The position numbers and the translations under genes are program-made. A stretch of DNA of 13,642 bases, taken from positions 1-13,642 of the forward strand of contig JAAFHO010000077.1 of the NCBI GenBank assembly GCA_013297575.1. Reading direction: 5' to 3'. Of the stretch, positions 12,827-13,642 are shown piece after piece. The DNA is from Chitinophagales bacterium. Lineage in GTDB: Bacteria; Bacteroidota; Bacteroidia; Chitinophagales; Saprospiraceae. The stretch's first letter is position 1; the number at the start of each line of letters is the position of its first letter. The notes below the pieces were generated by a model. It had not been told where the DNA came from. It saw nothing but the letters and a program-made list of their open reading frames with translations, and did no database searches.

Positions 12827-13642
12827 TTATTTGTTCTCTAAAGCATTTTTTATCAGTTTAATAAGGTCTTCGATCGCCTCTTCAATAACAAACTTTTCGA
12901 CGCTAAAAGGGGTACCGTCGAAATACCGACCATTAGTACCTTCACCGTCGGGAGATCCGTGGTCAGTGTCGATGGATTCGCGCCATTTTTCAGCGTGGTT
13001 TTGCCATTCCTCGGTATTTACAAGTGAAGGCGGATCAAACCAAAGGTTCCAACACAATACATTGCCAGTTTGCAGCATATTACCAGAAGTGAGGTTAAAC
13101 AACCTCATCACCTCTTTATTAAATTCATCGACTTTGTCATCACCTGTCTTTACAATTTCGCCTATTTCTACTTCGATATTCCCTATTGCCCATGCTTCTG
13201 GGTGTTTGGCGAAGTCGGGGCTGTCAAACAACGTAGATTCGCCTTTCCGAACAGGGAAAATGGGCTGGTTGACATCACCCGGGTGGTGGGTACTCACCCT
13301 TATAGCGTTTGCTTTGGTGGAAGGAAAAGGGTGCTTGGATAATTTGGAATACAAGTCTAGTATAAACGCTCCTTTTGAACTTTGATGCGCGCTTTTACTA
13401 AACCAAATTTTACCCTCAACGGTCATATCGGCGGCAAGTTCTTTGGTGGTTTCGTCCACCCAACCCCGCTGTCCGGTCACAGTAACTTCCACATTCATAT
13501 AACCGATGTCGTGAATATACACACCTTGCTGCGGGCAGATGATCGAGTATATTCTGCCTTCATCGGTGTAACCAATTCTTGAAATATCGGGGGCGAACAT
13601 TTGAAAACACCTTTTGGTATCGACTTCATCTTTGAGTGTTTC
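12827..13642 (-). CDS. Conserved-looking protein of unknown function, C-terminal 271 residues (start off window)
   Basis: The frame is open to the right edge, so the ATG at 13600 is probably internal: the 14 codons upstream (ETLKDEVDTKRCFQ) continue in frame with no stop and similar composition. I do not recognise the family. The visible part is soluble, with no TM segment. It begins with beta-rich sequence (GRIYSIICPQQGVYIHDIGYMNVEVTVTG), then acidic and Trp-containing stretches (HPEAWAIGNIEVEIGEIVKTG, TGNVLCWNLWFDPPSLVNTEEW), then a Gly/Asp loop (DTDHGSPDGEGTNGRYFDG) and an amphipathic C-terminal helix (VEKFVIEEAIEDLIKLIKNALENK). Cysteines at CPQQG and VLCWN are the only two after the RCFQ segment. 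A strong terminator follows directly. Function is unknown. Confidence 0.75.
   Translation of the reverse strand, partial: ETLKDEVDTKRCFQMFAPDISRIGYTDEGRIYSIICPQQGVYIHDIGYMNVEVTVTGQRGWVDETTKELAADMTVEGKIWFSKSAHQSSKGAFILDLYSKLSKHPFPSTKANAIRVSTHHPGDVNQPIFPVRKGESTLFDSPDFAKHPEAWAIGNIEVEIGEIVKTGDDKVDEFNKEVMRLFNLTSGNMLQTGNVLCWNLWFDPPSLVNTEEWQNHAEKWRESIDTDHGSPDGEGTNGRYFDGTPFSVEKFVIEEAIEDLIKLIKNALENK

Noticed and set aside
12755..12841. 28-codon plus-strand frame starting ATGAAAGAAATC
   Set aside because: It runs straight through the perfect terminator hairpin and into the end of the opposite-strand gene, with no promoter or homology.

Overview
The window looks like chromosome from a member of the Bacteroidota (Bacteroidetes). 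The evidence is a SusC-like TonB-dependent receptor with a carboxypeptidase-regulatory N-terminal domain, TAnnTTTG-type -7 promoter boxes (TACCTTTG three times), A-rich leaders without Shine-Dalgarno sequences, Bacteroidota-style lipoprotein and periplasmic signal peptides, and an rpsO-pnp pair whose PNPase ends in a Gly/Arg-rich tail. I cannot name the genus; Saprospiria/Chitinophagia/Cytophagia-type relatives are all possible.

Layout. (a) 1-2273, minus strand: a small DUF2834-type membrane protein, a PAS-LuxR transcription factor, then the first 336 codons of a TonB-dependent receptor that runs off the left edge. A perfect 18-bp palindrome sits between the regulator and the receptor. (b) 2420-4860, plus strand: an FAD-dependent geranylgeranyl-reductase-family oxidoreductase that begins with TTG, then an exported class-C beta-lactamase-family serine hydrolase. 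(c) 4859-4913: a 55-bp near-perfect palindrome lying on the 3' ends of two convergent genes. (d) 4897-7715, minus strand: a lipoprotein followed 16 nt later by a TPR-transmembrane-class III adenylate cyclase. (e) 7764-7946: a terminator, a second copy of the palindrome core, and a CG-rich repetitive patch. (f) 7955-10985, minus strand: rpsO and pnp, the conserved bacterial pair, with a structured rpsO leader, a terminator-like structure after rpsO and a long RNase III-type hairpin in the pnp leader. (g) 11076-12649, minus strand: two tandem NTF2-like paralogues and a small membrane protein that appears to carry a one-base frameshift. (h) 12780-13642, minus strand: a strong terminator and the 3' part of an unrecognised gene that runs off the right edge.

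How the parts work together. rpsO-pnp is housekeeping RNA metabolism, and its leaders look built for post-transcriptional control. The lipoprotein-cyclase pair looks like an envelope-sensing cAMP (or other cyclic nucleotide) signalling unit: TPRs outside, cyclase inside. The LuxR-receptor pair looks like a regulator next to its possible target. The NTF2-like pair plus membrane protein is a small envelope operon of unknown role. I see no CRISPR array, tRNA, rRNA, phage or defence system. The most notable non-coding features are the dispersed palindromic repeat (two copies, one of which supplies the last codons of the cyclase) and the pnp leader hairpin.
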